Positions 20,507 to 33,023 of a DNA stretch of 64,000 nt are shown here, in pieces (the first letter of the stretch is position 1; every line of letters starts with the position of its first letter). Source of the stretch: Galeopsis tetrahit. Lineage: Eukaryota; Streptophyta; Magnoliopsida; Lamiales; Lamiaceae. The notes under the pieces are model-generated. The model was not told the origin of the DNA. It did no database searches and saw only the letters and a list, made by a program, of their open reading frames with translations. The position numbers were made by a program, and so were the translations under genes. Location: positions 17,668,066-17,732,065 of the forward strand of contig OY776124.1 in the NCBI GenBank assembly GCA_963675135.1, in the 5' to 3' direction.

Positions 20507-22273
20507 ATTTTCCTTCTCACTTTCATACTCTCTCTCTCTCCCGTTTTCCGGCGGACTCTCCGTCGGTGCGCCGCCTGTTTTGTTGGTGGACCACCTTGCC
20601 GGAGCTTTTTCCGGTAGGTGGTGGAGGTATGAGTTGTGGGGTTGAATATATTGAGGTATAAAGCTACGAGTTGCGTTTTGTAGATAAATTTGTATCTTGG
20701 GGTCGAACCGTTATTTTTCAGTTTTTCATTTTGACCCAAGTCAAATATTTTTCCAGCTTGTCAATGCATTTTTATTATTTACGAAAATGCACTATTTTAT
20801 TTAAGAAAAGTCACAAAATTTTCATAAATTTGCAACAATGCCCATAGAACTTCAAATGCACGTAAAATGTTCATTTTTCATCCGTTTTGAATGAAATCAG
20901 TGGCATTTAATCCCAAATTTTGAAACCTACTATTTTTCATTAAAATATTGAACTTCCAGATTATTTAAATCTGTCATTCAGTCCCTAAACTTTTACAAAA
21001 ATGCACCTTTTCCTAAATCCTTTCATTTCTATGTTTGGCCAACATTTCTACTTCTTTTAAGTACACTATCACAACCACATACACTTACACTATAATTATT
21101 GTTCATCTTATTTAAGGACTAAGTGGTAGAAATATTATTGTAGGATTTAAGGTACGAGAAGTGGGAAAGGACTTGGAACTAAGAGTGGAGGATACCGTTT
21201 AACTTTCCAAGCTAATAGGCGGGGTAACTCTCGTTGACTTTTACAATGCCTACCTTAAATATCATGTGATTTATTGTATTAAATGTCCTATGTGAATTTG
21301 TGTATAAATATGTTCATGTTCACTTGTCGAATATATGCTTTATGGATATGTGATATTAGGCACGTTTACTTGTGTTAAGTATGTTATATGGATACATAAA
21401 TGCTTATGATTATGCATGCCCATATGTGAAGAAGTATGCAACATGAATGTTTTCATACATGCACGTTTCAAACGTGAACATATATGATATACGGTCAAGA
21501 CCGTGCAAAATGTATGGTATACGAATAATAACCGTACTAGCTATGATAAGATCACGTGTAACACCGTACAAGATCTGATCGAAAGATCACATTCGGGTAG
21601 CTCCCGAACAAGATGCTCGAGCGGGGTAAAGCGTGCCCCAACAAGATTGATGTGCTCTTGCGTGTATTATATTATAACTATCACTATTTATTAATATAAA
21701 ACATGATGTTGAACGTGTTGCATGATTGTCATATGATTGATGATACCTGAAGGATGTAATTTGAGTTGTCGCTATGTGACTTTAATGCTATGATTGAGAA
21801 TAACGAGTCTCAAATTTATGTTTGTGATATACATTGATCCCCATGGTTGACCTTTATTACGGTAGTTTGTATGATATTCGAGTGGGTGTTTGAGTGAACC
21901 CACTGAGTATTTTTCAAATGCTCACCCCTACCAATTTCAGGTGGGAATGTTCGGGAGGATTGAAGGTGGATGTGAGCGCTCGATCTCGAAAGTGCGACCC
22001 TTTAATTCACGTCTTTTGAAACTTGAAATTCTCTTTTGGCTAACTATTTGAAACTGTAGTATTTTATTGTAAGACAAATTCTTAAGGACCTTACTCACTA
22101 GTTTACTTCCGCTGTTGTCACTTCAAACTTATTTTGAGGGTTTGGTGGTGATCACCTTGATTTGGATAGTTACATATTTTGAATTATTATGTTATTTTCA
22201 AGCTTAGTAATGCCCCCTAAACCCCTTAAAAATAAATCTTGTTTTATTCCTTTAAGATTTTGGGGTCATTACA
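20507..22273 (+). other. right part of the gypsy-type LTR, no gene
   Basis: Starts with a C/T-rich tract and CCGGCGG sequence (20520-20620), then AT-rich sequence. 21900-21990 holds the ACTGAGTATTTTTCAAATGC...TTTCAGGTGGG segment characteristic of long gypsy LTRs, and it ends GGGGTCATTACA. No coding region. Confidence 0.5.
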
Positions 22274-22278
22274 CTACA

Positions 22279-22943
22279 AATCGGAAGCTATCGGCGAATC
22301 GCAAAATGGATATCCGGAACTTTCGACTCGACTCTAATGTAGCAACTACAATTCTAAAATGCTAAGTATGCATATGTAGTTTTAACTCAAGTTTTCAATT
22401 CTTGACCATTAATTAATGGAAATGAATTTCCGAATTAATCAATGAAATGACCAATGTAGGGGGATCTATTTATAGACTTCCAATAGTTTTTAGGTAATAG
22501 GCGTAACTCTTCATAATAAGTTTATTTTCCCAAAAGTTGCAACCTTTAGAAATAAGAAACTATTCACAAAAGGTATGTCTTTTAAATTAAGACAATAATT
22601 CTAAAAGACACAACCTTTGGAATAATCAACTATTCACCAAAAGGTGTGTCTCTTAAATTAATACTATAATAATTCTAAAAGACACAACCTTTGGATAAAA
22701 TCATTCCACCAAAAGACATGACATTTCATGTCTATAAGTCACAATCCATCACTATTACCATTATAAATACATTCAACAATGTATTTATCCACACATTAAA
22801 ATGACCAACTTTAATATTAATTTCTCATTCAACCAAAATTTAGTTTTGAGATATCAAAACAACTAAATCCATTTACGCAAAATGGATTATAAAATTGTCA
22901 CTTAATTTTTATGAAATGTGATCAAAACAAACATTTTCCAACA
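22279..22943 (-). repeat. inner part of the split left LTR (copia)
   Basis: Matches 25606-25800 followed by 34784-35249. It ends CCAACA directly beside the polypurine complement at 22944. Confidence 0.9.
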
Positions 22944-23527
22944 ATCCCCCACATGAATGAAATTAATGCATGTGACTCCCTATGAAAGTTCCGACGAACC
23001 GTTACTGCATCGGGATAGGTAGCTTCAGGCTTTGAACCTTCCCTAGTAAAATGCCATCAGATTTACTTGTCACTCAGTGAACACGATGTCTTGAACTGGT
23101 TGGCGTTTTGTGTAAACCAAGACAATGACATATACACAACAACGACTCTGATACCCTTTGGTTCTCATGTTGTGTCCATTTCGGCCCTGGACCATATCTT
23201 GGATTCATAGGTGTGTTTTCATTTGAAGCGGCCCCACTTCACACTTATATAGGTGATCTCCTATCAAGAGTACCCTGCAATACTCCACCCTTGGAATATA
23301 GGAATCATTAAAAGCTGTTAAACTTAACCTCACCACACGTCAGCAGGTTTTCTACACCGGAAGGTGTAAGGTTGCACTTGAAGGGAATCGAGAATGTATT
23401 TCTTTAGTTTTCTCAAGTGCACATCTGAGTGCTTCATAACTTAGTTGTCTCGTTGAACCAAGTTCTTGGGATCCTCCAGTCAATATGGACGAGTTACCGC
23501 TATGAACACCCTTTAATGTGTGGGTTT
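22944..23527. other. 3' non-coding part of the nested copia element
   Basis: Runs from the polypurine complement (ATCCCCCACATG) to the RNase H stop. No coding frame seen. Confidence 0.5.
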
Positions 23528-23930
23528 TCACCCCATTCCCCTTACCGCGTTATACATTTGATCTCGGTTAATGCCTTTTGTAAGCGGATCCGCAATATTT
23601 TCTTTTGACTTCACATAGTCAATGGAGATTACTCCACTTGAGATCAAATGTCTAACGGTGTTGTGTCTCCGACGAATGTGTCGAGATTTACTGTTATACA
23701 TAATACTTTGTGCCCTCCCAATAGCCGACATCCTATCACAGTGTATCATCACTAGAGGCACGGTTTGTTCCAACCGGGAATATCCTTTAAGAAGTTTCGA
23801 AGCCATTCTGCTTCTTCACCAGCCTTGTCCAATGCAATGAACTCCGATTCCATTGTGGAACGAGCTATGCAAGTTTGCTTAGAGGATTTCCATGACACTA
23901 CTCCCCTACATTTCCAATGATGGGCTCAGA
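23528..23930 (-). pseudogene. copia RNase H of the outer nested element
   Basis: The minus-strand translation gives SKQTCIARSTMESEFIALDK, EEAEWLRNFL, then MIHCDRMSAIGRAQS and KSRHIRRRHNTVRHLISSG, and ENIADPLTKG near the end. The catalytic landmarks STMESE and the HCD of the usual HCDSQAAI are present. A frame change separates FL from the ORF beginning MASKLLKGYSRL. RT, integrase and gag are missing from this copy, so it is a large internal deletion product. Confidence 0.8.
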
Positions 23931-25414
23931 GTTTGTGTCCAAATATCCAGTTTTCACTACTAGATAAAATTCCACCTCAGGAATTTTCGATTTGTTCATT
24001 TCAAATCGATAAGCATTACCACATGCTTCAATTTTTACTAGTCACTCCCACACTTCGAGATAATCATGGAATCACTTTATCCGATCCTTTTTCATAGTTC
24101 ACATGATTTTATCTCCTTGTGTAGTGACTTTACTCGAATGTGATTTTTCACGATGAACAAATCCATATAACTTGTGGAAAGCATTCCACGGAATTCAATC
24201 GTTTTAGATTTTTCCATATTTAGCTTTAGGGTCACACCTTTGCTAACCGCCTTACATTCGAATATGTCGACGGAGACCTCTTTCCCCCACATTCGAATGT
24301 ATCCATGTGTGGAGACGCATTCCCCCACATTCGTGTTGTTTGTCCCTTTATTTGTGAATTTCTCTTATTCACCAAATTTAGACACAATCTCGAAACATTG
24401 GAAAATCGAACATTGAATTTTTTTTTATTGGACTTCATTCGAATTTCCAACTCAAAAATTAATTTAATCTTTGGTCAACATACCAAAATTAAATTCAATT
24501 TCAAATGTAGCATTTAATGCCACCCATAACTCGAGCATAATTTTCGATCAAACTATATGAGTCAAAATCTTTTGAATTTAAATTCAAAACACATTTGTGC
24601 TCTCAAGCACAATTTCAATTTTGAAATTAATTTAATAATAAATTCAATTTCAAAATGGCTTTCAGTGCCACCCTTAACTTGAATATAATTTTCGATCGAA
24701 TTATATGAGTCAAGGTCCTTTCGGATCAAATCCAAAATACAATTTGCGCTCTCAAGCACAATTTCAATTGAGACCATAATTATCATAATTTACTCGTGAA
24801 TAATTTCCAAACGAATTATACGAGTCAAACACAATCCTTGAGCCCAAAATTCAAATTGCTCAATTGATTACTAAAGACAAGAGAATATTCACGGTTAGTC
24901 TCACCCTCTCATTGTCGTATCACAACACAACCGACAATCATTGCCTCCAATTGATCTTTCATCAATTCAGCACCACGTGGGGTGTCCATAAATAAATGAA
25001 GCAGATTTGCTTCTCCGGCTAGATCCCCCGCCATAACGATGATTTGGGTTGTGCAATAACTCTATTGAATAATAAGGAGAAGAGAACTTACTTAATTACA
25101 CTGCGCAATTGTTCGCATTCGTTGATGGGCATCATATTACCATCACACAAGGTCATCCTTTGTTGATTTTTCTGCAGAACAATCTTACTCCCAACATGTA
25201 GGATATGTTTAAATAAGCATTTAGGTTTTCCATAATTAATGGTACCACTCTGTTTATGCAAACTAAATGCATCAAGAATAACACAAAGAATACACAAAAA
25301 AAATTTAATTGAAATTCACAAAAGATTTTGAATTCAACTTCCCTAACAAATCGAGTGGGATCTTATGTCACTTGCAGACCAACTTCGAATACACAAAAAA
25401 TAACGTTTTACGAT
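23931..25414. other. internal non-coding remnant with tandem duplications
   Basis: No protein recognised. 24240-24335 has repeated CCCCCACATTCGAATGT phrases. 24488-24770 is a two-copy tandem repeat of about 150 bp (shared: AATTCAATTTCAAA, GTGCTCTCAAGCACAATTTC, ATATGAGTCAA). Confidence 0.55.
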
Positions 25415-25800
25415 TGTTAGATATTGAGGTGTATGTGTAGACGAAGATTAAATGATGACACAGACTTAAACACGAAAGTCGAGGCTAGAGTTTGACTCTA
25501 TCTCCGTAAGACGTTATTGCCCCGTACACAGGTGCAATACGGATCACTGGCAACCGTCCCCAAGATACAACGACTTCAAACTTAATGACTGTTGCACTAC
25601 AAATCGGAAGCCATCGGCGAATCGCAAAATGGATATCCGGAACTTTCAACTACACTCTAATGTAGCAACTACAATTCTAAAATGCTAAGTATGCATATGT
25701 AGTTTTAACTCAAGTTTTCAATTCTTGACCATTAATTAATGGAAATGAATTTCCGAATTAATCAATGAAATGACCAATGTAGGGGGATCTATTTATAGAC
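25415..25800 (-). repeat. outer part of the split right LTR (copia)
   Basis: Starts TGTTAGATATTGAGGTG and ends ATTTATAGAC, where the 9-kb copia element inserted. It contains the segment GGCAACCGTCCCCAAGATAC that the left LTR lacks. Confidence 0.9.
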
Positions 25801-27604
25801 TGTTGGGAATTAACCCAATACCCAATAATAGTCCCCCAACAATGTGGTCCCCAACTCTTATGGTCCCCAACTCCTTTGTGGGAAATTATTATGGGACCAC
25901 ATTCCCCATCTCCTTTGTGGGGAATTATTGGCACTTACGGGTTATGGACCATCACGCTAGGGATCCTTTGAGACTCCCGAGAATCTTTTGATTGGCACTT
26001 GTGGGTTATGGACCATCACGCTAGGGATCCTTTGAGACTCCCGAGAATCTTTTGAGATGCCCTAGGGATCTTTTGAGACTCTCCGGGAATCCTTTGAGAC
26101 TCCTTTAAAATTACTCGGGTCTATTTGGGACATAATTTAAATATGAATTATCATAAATCTAATTTCATAATTTAAACAAATTAAATCAACTAATTCATGT
26201 AATAAATGTACGGTAAATAATTAAATCCCTAAACATGCGGAACTTAGGGATTACGTGTTTACCTTTAAATCGGAAAGATACCGTTGAGAAGAATAACAAC
26301 TTCAACCCAATTGTCTTCTCAATTATTCCCTAAGTCCTAGCCCTCTCAAGGAAGAATTAATTTTCTCTGGTTGCACACACTGTAATTTCAAAAATTACAG
26401 ATCTCTCTTTTCTGTATATTTGGAGAATACTATTTTTTATAACTCTTAAAACAAGAGTGGGGTTTTTCCTCTATTTATAAGAGAGAGAATAGTCAATTTA
26501 TTTATTAGAAAATATTGGAGATCTAGAAATATTTTATTCTCCAAGAGATATTATATTATTTCCATATCTTTCTCCATAATATTCTCTCCCCAAAATAAGC
26601 GCTACTTTCCTCTCTTTCTTGCAACAAGATTAATTCTTATCTTTTTAATTACCTTAGTCAATGGACTTTTATTGGGCTACTTGAGGGGCCTTTAGGAGAA
26701 TTAGGATTGGACCTCCCAATAGGCCCAGAAATCAATATTGAGCCACAATATTTTTCCAGCCCATTAATATTAATTCATTCCACTATAGAATTAATATTGC
26801 ACTATCCATCCTAACCCATATTACGAAATATGGCTCCCGATTATTATTTTCCGTGTTTAAGATTCAATGTCCATCAATTAATTTAAGCTACTGAATGCTT
26901 TAATTAATTAATATCTTTTATTTCTCGGAGTAAGGATAGCTCAACATTATTATCATACCGGAAATAAATTTCACTGATCAGATTTGATATGATAAACCTT
27001 CTGAGCCCACCAAGGGGACATAATCAACTTGACACTCCAAGACACGATTCTCTGTATTAATTTTGGCAATCTGTCCTATAATTAATAATATTGCCCAAAA
27101 TATAAAGTATTGAATCACATTGATTCTTTACCCATAATAAATCAAAGCAATGCTTCTTAACTTCAGACAATCCCATTTAAGTGAAAGAGATTAAGAAATC
27201 AACAACCACTGAGGTCTAATTCTTCATTCCTTAAGTCAGTCTAGAAGAATTACCTCTATGTAGGTCCTATTCAGCACATCATAATGCACTAGTGTAATCT
27301 CTTGGTCAAGACAAACCAATCTGAGCCTTACACCTCAACTTCTACTAATGGATTGTGCAATTCCATCTAAGTTGGGAATCAATTGTACTTATATACAAGG
27401 AACTGACAATGTGATCTTCTGTGATCTTCTACACACCACATTGTCTACAATGTAAAGTACATCTAAACTTTTATGCAATAAATAATTACCATTCATTATA
27501 TTTAAAGCAACCAGTGACAAAAAATTATTCTCATTAATAAGTGCAAAAATCAGTTTGTATACATATGTAGCACCAAAAGCATACTTGCCAGTATAACCCT
27601 AACA
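25801..27604 (-). repeat. 3' LTR of the 9-kb copia element
   Basis: 1804 bp. It contains a 2 x 64-bp tandem duplication (25927-26054, ATTGGCACTTNNGGGTTATG...) present once in the other LTR. It lacks a roughly 36-bp segment found there (near 33484-33520). Confidence 0.95.
25927..26054. repeat. 64-bp tandem duplication private to one LTR
   Basis: Units start at 25927 and 25991. The 5' LTR at 33129 has a single copy, so the duplication arose after insertion of the element. Confidence 0.9.
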
Positions 27605-27690
27605 ATCTCCCACTTATACTCAAAGTCTGCTTTTAAGTATACTACAGCACATCCATGTTCTACATGTCCTAATAAATCTCCCACTTATAC

Positions 27691-28160
27691 TCAAAGCAGC
27701 TTGGCAACGCATTTGACCCTCATTCCTTCCACATGTCTCTCGAATGTACTCTGAGGCAGACCCTTTGTGAAGGGATCAGCTAGGTTGTCTTCCAATGCGA
27801 TCTTTGCCACCACTATATCTCCTCTCTTAACGATTTCTCGTATAAGATGGTATTTCCTTTCAATGTGTTTGCTTGCCTTGTGAGCTCTTGGTTCCCTTGA
27901 ATTTGCAACTGCTCCAGCATTATCGCAATAAATAGTGATACTGCTGGGCACATTCGGAATCACATCCAAGTCCAATAAGAAGTTCTTAAGCCAAACCGCT
28001 TCTTTCGCTGCTTCACAAGCAACTACATATTCGGATTCCATGGTAGAATCAGCGATGCATTTCTGCTTCACACTTCTCTATGTCATGGCTCCACCCCCCA
28101 AACAAAACACACTACCCGAGGTAGATTTTCTAGAATCCATGTCTGATTGAAAATCTGAGT
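27691..28160 (-). pseudogene. copia RNase H of the 9-kb element
   Basis: Carries YTDSDFQSDMDSRKSTSG, then a TAG stop near 28080 (GGAMT*RSVKQK, where Trp is usual), then CIADSTMESEYVVACEAAKE, TIYCDNAGAVANSREP and HKASKHIERKYHLIRE, ending NLADPFTKGL. Catalytic Asp/Glu landmarks are all present. It is out of frame with the RT stretch upstream. Confidence 0.9.
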
Positions 28161-28177
28161 CTGTATAGACTGTCTGA

Positions 28178-29445
28178 CTAATAAACCAACATTCTATCTC
28201 GAGTTCTTTTTAGATACTTGAGAATGTTTTTAACTGCAGTCCAATGTTCTTTCCCTGGGTTACTTTGATATCTTGCTACCATGCCCACAGCAAAGCAAAT
28301 ATCCGGTCTCGTGCACAACATTGCATACATGAGGCTTCCAACTGCCGACGCGTATGGAATGTTTCTCATCTCATCCATCTCCTTTTGTGTCTTAGGACAT
28401 ATCTCTTTAGATAGATGAATTCCATGTCTGAAAGGAGCAAATCCTTTCTTAGAATTTTGCATGCTGAATCGTTTCAAAATAGTGTCTATGTATGAGGTTT
28501 GGGATAAGCATATCATCCTTTTTTGGCGATCTCGAGTAATCTTAATCCCAAGGATGTAACCAGCTTCTCCTAAATCCTTCATATCAAACTGTTTTGACAA
28601 CCATACCCTCACGTCTGTCAACACTTTTTTATTGTTTCCAATAAGCAGAATGTCGTCTACGTATAATACTAAGAATACCAAGGCAGTTCCGATACACTTC
28701 TTATAGACACAACTCTCAAACTCATTTTGATCAAATCCATAGGATTGTATCACTTGATCAAAACATTGATTCCAAGCTCGTGATGCTTGCTTAAGTTCAT
28801 ATATTAACCTTTTAAGCTTGCATACAAGATTCTCTTGGCCTTTTTCAATGAAGCCTTCGGGTTGGCGCATGTAGATTTCTTGTTCAAGACTTCCATTTAG
28901 GAAAGCTGTCTTGACATCCATTTGCCAGATCTCAAAGTCTAGGTGAGCTGCAATCGACAAGAGAATACGGATAGACTTAAGCATAACTACAAGCGAAAAG
29001 GTCTCCTCATAATCGATTCCCTCTTTTTGAGTATATCCTTTTGCCACTAGTCTAACTTTGAAGGTTTCAACCTTCCCATCTGATACTTTTTTTCTCTTGT
29101 AGACCAACTTGCATCCAATAGGCTTTACGCCTTTTTGTGGTTCCACAAGCTCCCACACTTTGTTATAATCCATAGACCCCATTTCTGCTTCCATTGCAGT
29201 TTGCCAAGAATCTGCATCCTTGTCTTGGATTGCCTCATCGTACGTCCAGGGGTCAGATTCATCCTCTCCGTGGACCAAGTCCGAAGACTCTCCCACGAAC
29301 ATGAATCACTCAGGTTGTCTCACAACCCTCCCACTATGACGAGGTTCCGGTTGTGTTTGTGTATCGCTTGGTACATCTACTTGTACACTTGGTATAGGAG
29401 TTGGCCCTCTTAATTCATTTAAGGTAATCTCACTCTTGGGCTTTC
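28178..29445 (-). pseudogene. copia reverse transcriptase of the 9-kb element
   Basis: The open frame 28178-29302 (374 codons) has ADSWQTAMEAEMGSM, the RT core (VETFKVRLVAKGYTQKEGID, WQMDVKTAFLNGSLEQEIYM) and the catalytic LYVDDILL. The frame extends upstream to 29445 (MSNRKPKSEITLNELRGP) through one TGA at about 29303, where Arg (CGA) is expected. The 3' end hits TAG before the YTDSDF of RNase H. The RT domain itself is unbroken. Confidence 0.9.
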
Positions 29446-29451
29446 TATTAC

Positions 29452-30740
29452 TCATATTTCTTCCAAGAATCTAGAATGTGTGCTTATCACAATTCGCTGA
29501 TCCTTTGGACTATAGAATAATCCCCCTTTCGTTCCTCTAGGATATCCTACAAACAACCTTAATTCTGAACGAGGGTCTAACTTTCCAGCTTCCTTGTCCA
29601 ACACGTATGCAGGACACCCCCAAATTCTTATGTGTCTTAGACTAGGCTTTCGCTCGGTCCACAATTTTGTAGGGTTTTAGGAACTGATTTGTAAGGTACC
29701 AAATTCAGAATGTAAGTCGCTGTTTCCAAGGCATGACCCCAAAACGACTTAGGTAAATCTGAATAACTCATCATAGATTTGACCATCTCTAAAAGAGTTC
29801 GATTTCTTCGCTCTGCAACCCCATTTTGTTGAGGGGTTCCGGGTGCAGTTAATTGGGATACAATCCCTTCGCCTAATAAGTAGCCAAAAAATTCATTGCT
29901 GAGGTATTCGCCTCCACGATCTGATCGTAGAAACTTGATACTCTTTTCCCTATGTTTTTCTGCTTCAGCCTTAAACTCTTTGAATTTATCAAAGGTCGCA
30001 GACGTATGCCGCATTAGATAGATGTATCCATATCGTGAGTAATCATCTATAAAAGTAACGAAATACTCAAAACCACCTTTTGCTTGAATTGACATTGGTC
30101 CACATACATCAGTATGAACGAGTTCTAACACTTCACTAGCTCTATTCCCCTTTGCCCCAAAGGCTCTTTTGGTCATTTTACCCTCTAAACATGATTCACA
30201 TGTTGGAAACGGCTCAACCTGGAGTGATTCCAACGAGCCGTCGTTCACCAACCTTTGAATCCTTCTTAGATTAATATGACCAAGTCTAAGATGCCACAAA
30301 AGTGTTTCGTTCATGTCTGAAGAATGCTTTCTTTTCTTAGAAATAGTCGATGTGTTATGCGATTTATTTTGTGTGGAATGTGCACAATTAATAGTATAAA
30401 GATTATTCACCAATGCTCTCGAACAGATAATCTCGTCATCACGACAAATAACGACATTCTTATTAAAATAAATTGAATATCCATCCAAAATTAGTTTAGA
30501 AACTGAAATCAAATTCTTTTTAAAACTCGGAACATAAAGAACGTCTTTTAAAACTAAAATTATATCACTAAAAGATAGTTGCACATCTCCCACTGCAACA
30601 GCCGCCACTTTCGTAGCATTGCCCATGGTGATGATGATCTCACTCCCACTAAGTTGTCGGGTTAGCTTAAACCCCTGAAAATCAAAACAAATATGATCAG
30701 TGGCTCCTGTATCCACCACCCACGAATGGGAAGAATACAC
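29452..30740 (-). pseudogene. copia protease, GAG-pre-integrase and integrase of the 9-kb element
   Basis: The minus-strand frame from 30740 contains protease WVVDTGATDHIC, the pre-integrase zinc region (WHLRLGHINLRR...CESCLEGKM), and an integrase with all three catalytic residues: HTDVCGP, RSDRGGEY and QNGVAERRNRT. A one-base deletion near 29676 throws the end out of frame. The correct continuation (WTERKPSLRHIRIWGCPAYV...LFVGYPRGTKGG) is read in 29452-29664. The frame is continuous upstream with gag, so a single gag-pol polyprotein is the ancestral arrangement. Confidence 0.9.
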
Positions 30741-31574
30741 CGCTAAACAAGTTTCAATTATTAGTGCGTGAGAATTAGCTTGCTTACCAGCCTTCTTAGG
30801 CTTGGTACAGGCTGACTTCTAATGTCCTTTCAGACCGCAACTAAAGCACTTTCCCTTAGTGGTCATTTTCTTGACACCTCCCTCAATTGGTATCTTTTCC
30901 TTGTTATTAGCTTGTTTCTGGCCATTTGCCTTCTTCTTCTTTCCACCTTTCGGTGCAGAATTAGAAGATGGACAGTTTGCCAACATAGTCGTATGCTCAT
31001 TCCTTGGCCCCATTAACATCTCAGCCGAAACCAAAGCTTGCAAGAGCTAAGCCAACGTATACTCTTGATTATTCATCGTATAGTTCAGTTGGAACTGCTC
31101 AAAACTTTTTGGTAGAGAATGGAGTACGAAATCGATTTGCGTTTCCATATCGAATTCAGCACCAAGAATCTCAAGTTTGTTAAGGAAACCCATAATCTTA
31201 AGAACGTGATCCCTCACGGGCGTTCCCTCGACCATTTTCTGTGATAACATATCTCGCATGGTCATTTGTCTAGCCGTACGATTCTGATGAGCAAAAAGTT
31301 CCTTAAGGTTCATCATAATAGATGAAGCGGATTCCATGTTATGGTGTTGGTGTTGCAACACATCTGACATTGAAGCCAAGAGGGTACACCTAGCCATTTC
31401 ATCGAATCTCATCCACTCCTTATGATATTCCTTGTCTTCTTAGTTCGTCTCATCCGTAGGGACAGGGGGTTTAGGTTCATCAAGTACCCACTTATGATGT
31501 TGTGCAATCAAGACTATAAATAAATGTCTTTTCCAATCTACATAATTTTTTTTCTTCCAATTTATTTTCTTTAA
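30741..31574 (-). pseudogene. copia gag of the 9-kb element, three in-frame stops, 5' end cut by a MITE
   Basis: One frame. KKNYVDWKRHLFIVLIAQHH, stop TAA (about 31440), MRFDEMARCTLLASMSDVLQ and the UBN2 core (FAHQNRTARQMTMRDMLSQK...LHSLPKSFEQFQLNY), stop TAG (about 31044), a basic region KGGKKKKANGQKQANNK, then the zinc knuckle CFSCGLKGH-stop-KSAC in which the Trp following His is TAG. The N-terminus upstream of LKKINWKKKN is lost at the Tourist-like MITE (31575). Confidence 0.85.
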
Positions 31575-31872
31575 GGGCATGTTTGTTTTGGGATCGAAAA
31601 TTCGGATTTGGGATTTCGAAACTTCACCCACGTTACACTTTGGGATTTTGATTCATGATTTCAAAATCCCACCCTATAACCCTTTAAAAGTCAACTCTAT
31701 AAATACCTACAAACCCTATATAAATACCTATAAAACCTATAATCCTATACTATAAAGTTAAATTCTACCCTATATAAATCCCAAAACAAACACAAAACAT
31801 AAAAAACATTAGAATTTTGAAATCCACTAGATTTTGAAATCCGGATTTCAAAATCCCAAAACAAACATGTCC
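31575..31872. mobile_element. Tourist-like MITE (PIF/Harbinger type)
   Basis: 298 bp with inverted ends GGGCATGTTTGTTTTGGGAT and ATCCCAAAACAAACATGTCC, and flanking 3-bp duplications TAA at 31572-31574 and 31873-31875. Inner sequence also pairs (GGGATTTCGAAA, GATTTCAAAATCCC). It interrupts the start of the copia gag. Confidence 0.9.
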
Positions 31873-33023
31873 TAAGTATACTAAACAGTGGGTTAAAAGG
31901 AGACGACATGCTGAACTGAGGATAAAATATACAATTTGTATTAATATCATATTAACACAAAAATTATCACATAATTTGATCACATGTACTATATCAAAAA
32001 CCTCAAAAACCGATATAAACATGCATCAGCCAACATCTTAAAACCAATTTAAGCAAGTCACGATGAGTGTGAACGTTTACTCAAATACATTTAAGCAGGT
32101 TACAAACAAAGCAGTTACAAACCTTTAATTCAAAATTAATAGTTGGCTTTAACCTGGCCATATAAAATTGACAGGGACTCCGATGGGGAGTTAATATATC
32201 AATTTTATACCTAAGTAATAACCATATTTAAATACAGGACTATTATTTCGTTTTGAATAAGTCACTCGATGGGAGGGTCATACCGCCACTAGTAATAATT
32301 CACAATCATCCTTAAAGGAATTTATTCATGTGAACTTATCTTTTGGCCTATCCGATAGGGAGAGAGGCGTTTGCCAATGCGTAGCCAAAAGACTTCACAA
32401 ATAAATAAATTATGGAGGTCATTTAATCAATTTATTATCTTAAATAAATTTAATTAAAAAAACATACTTAGTAATTATTAAACTTGAGGTTTTTCACAAA
32501 TCCTCATGCAAAATTAACAAATAATCATAGCATGATAACAAAACAAAAATTAAACACAAATTAGGCAAACACGTCCAATTATCATGGTTTAATTTTCTCA
32601 TTTTGAAGAAACAAGAAATTCGTACTCTCACGGCCGCAACAAAAAAAATCACACCACGCCCACAATCGGCTCGTGTGGCTTGGTCGTCCGGGTGCGACTC
32701 CGATTCTTTAATCCGTCCAACGGTTTTCGTCTTTGATCCTTTACAATTTATTTAAAAAAAATAAATCTAACATCTAGACTAGTTTATTACAAATTAAATA
32801 ATCTAATCTACCCGTGGATTTTCTCACGGGAAAAACAAATCTGACCGAATCAGATTAAAAATCACATTCAAACAACATAAATTAAAACATACATTAAAAC
32901 CATGATAATTGGATACCTGCAAAAAAGATCTAACAATTCTACCATCCAAATATCAATTTAATGTAAATAGATTTAAATTCTAATTTAAATTACAGAGCCT
33001 AAAACCTTGGCTCTGATACCATC
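31873..33023 (-). other. untranslated leader of the 9-kb copia element
   Basis: Between MITE and 5' LTR. No coding, AT-rich, with the primer-binding site at its right end. Confidence 0.6.

Larger units (their letters stand above)
11086..22273 (+). mobile_element. gypsy-type (Tekay/Del-like) LTR sequence inserted in a copia LTR, itself heavily nested
   Basis: The insert begins TGTAAGAACCCAAAAATC and ends GATTTTGGGGTCATTACA, with mutually inverted ends as in Tekay/Del LTRs. It is flanked by a perfect 5-bp duplication CTACA (11081-11085 and 22274-22278), and the intact copia LTR at 25600 shows the empty site. A TATAAATA box (14763-14770) and a segment ACTGAGTATTTTTCAAATGC near the right end fit LTR sequence in plus orientation. 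No gag-pol, primer site or second LTR copy was found, so a solo LTR is the best reading. Even without the hAT and MULE it is about 5.9 kb, so a further unrecognised insertion probably lies within 11.4-14.5 kb. Confidence 0.7.
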
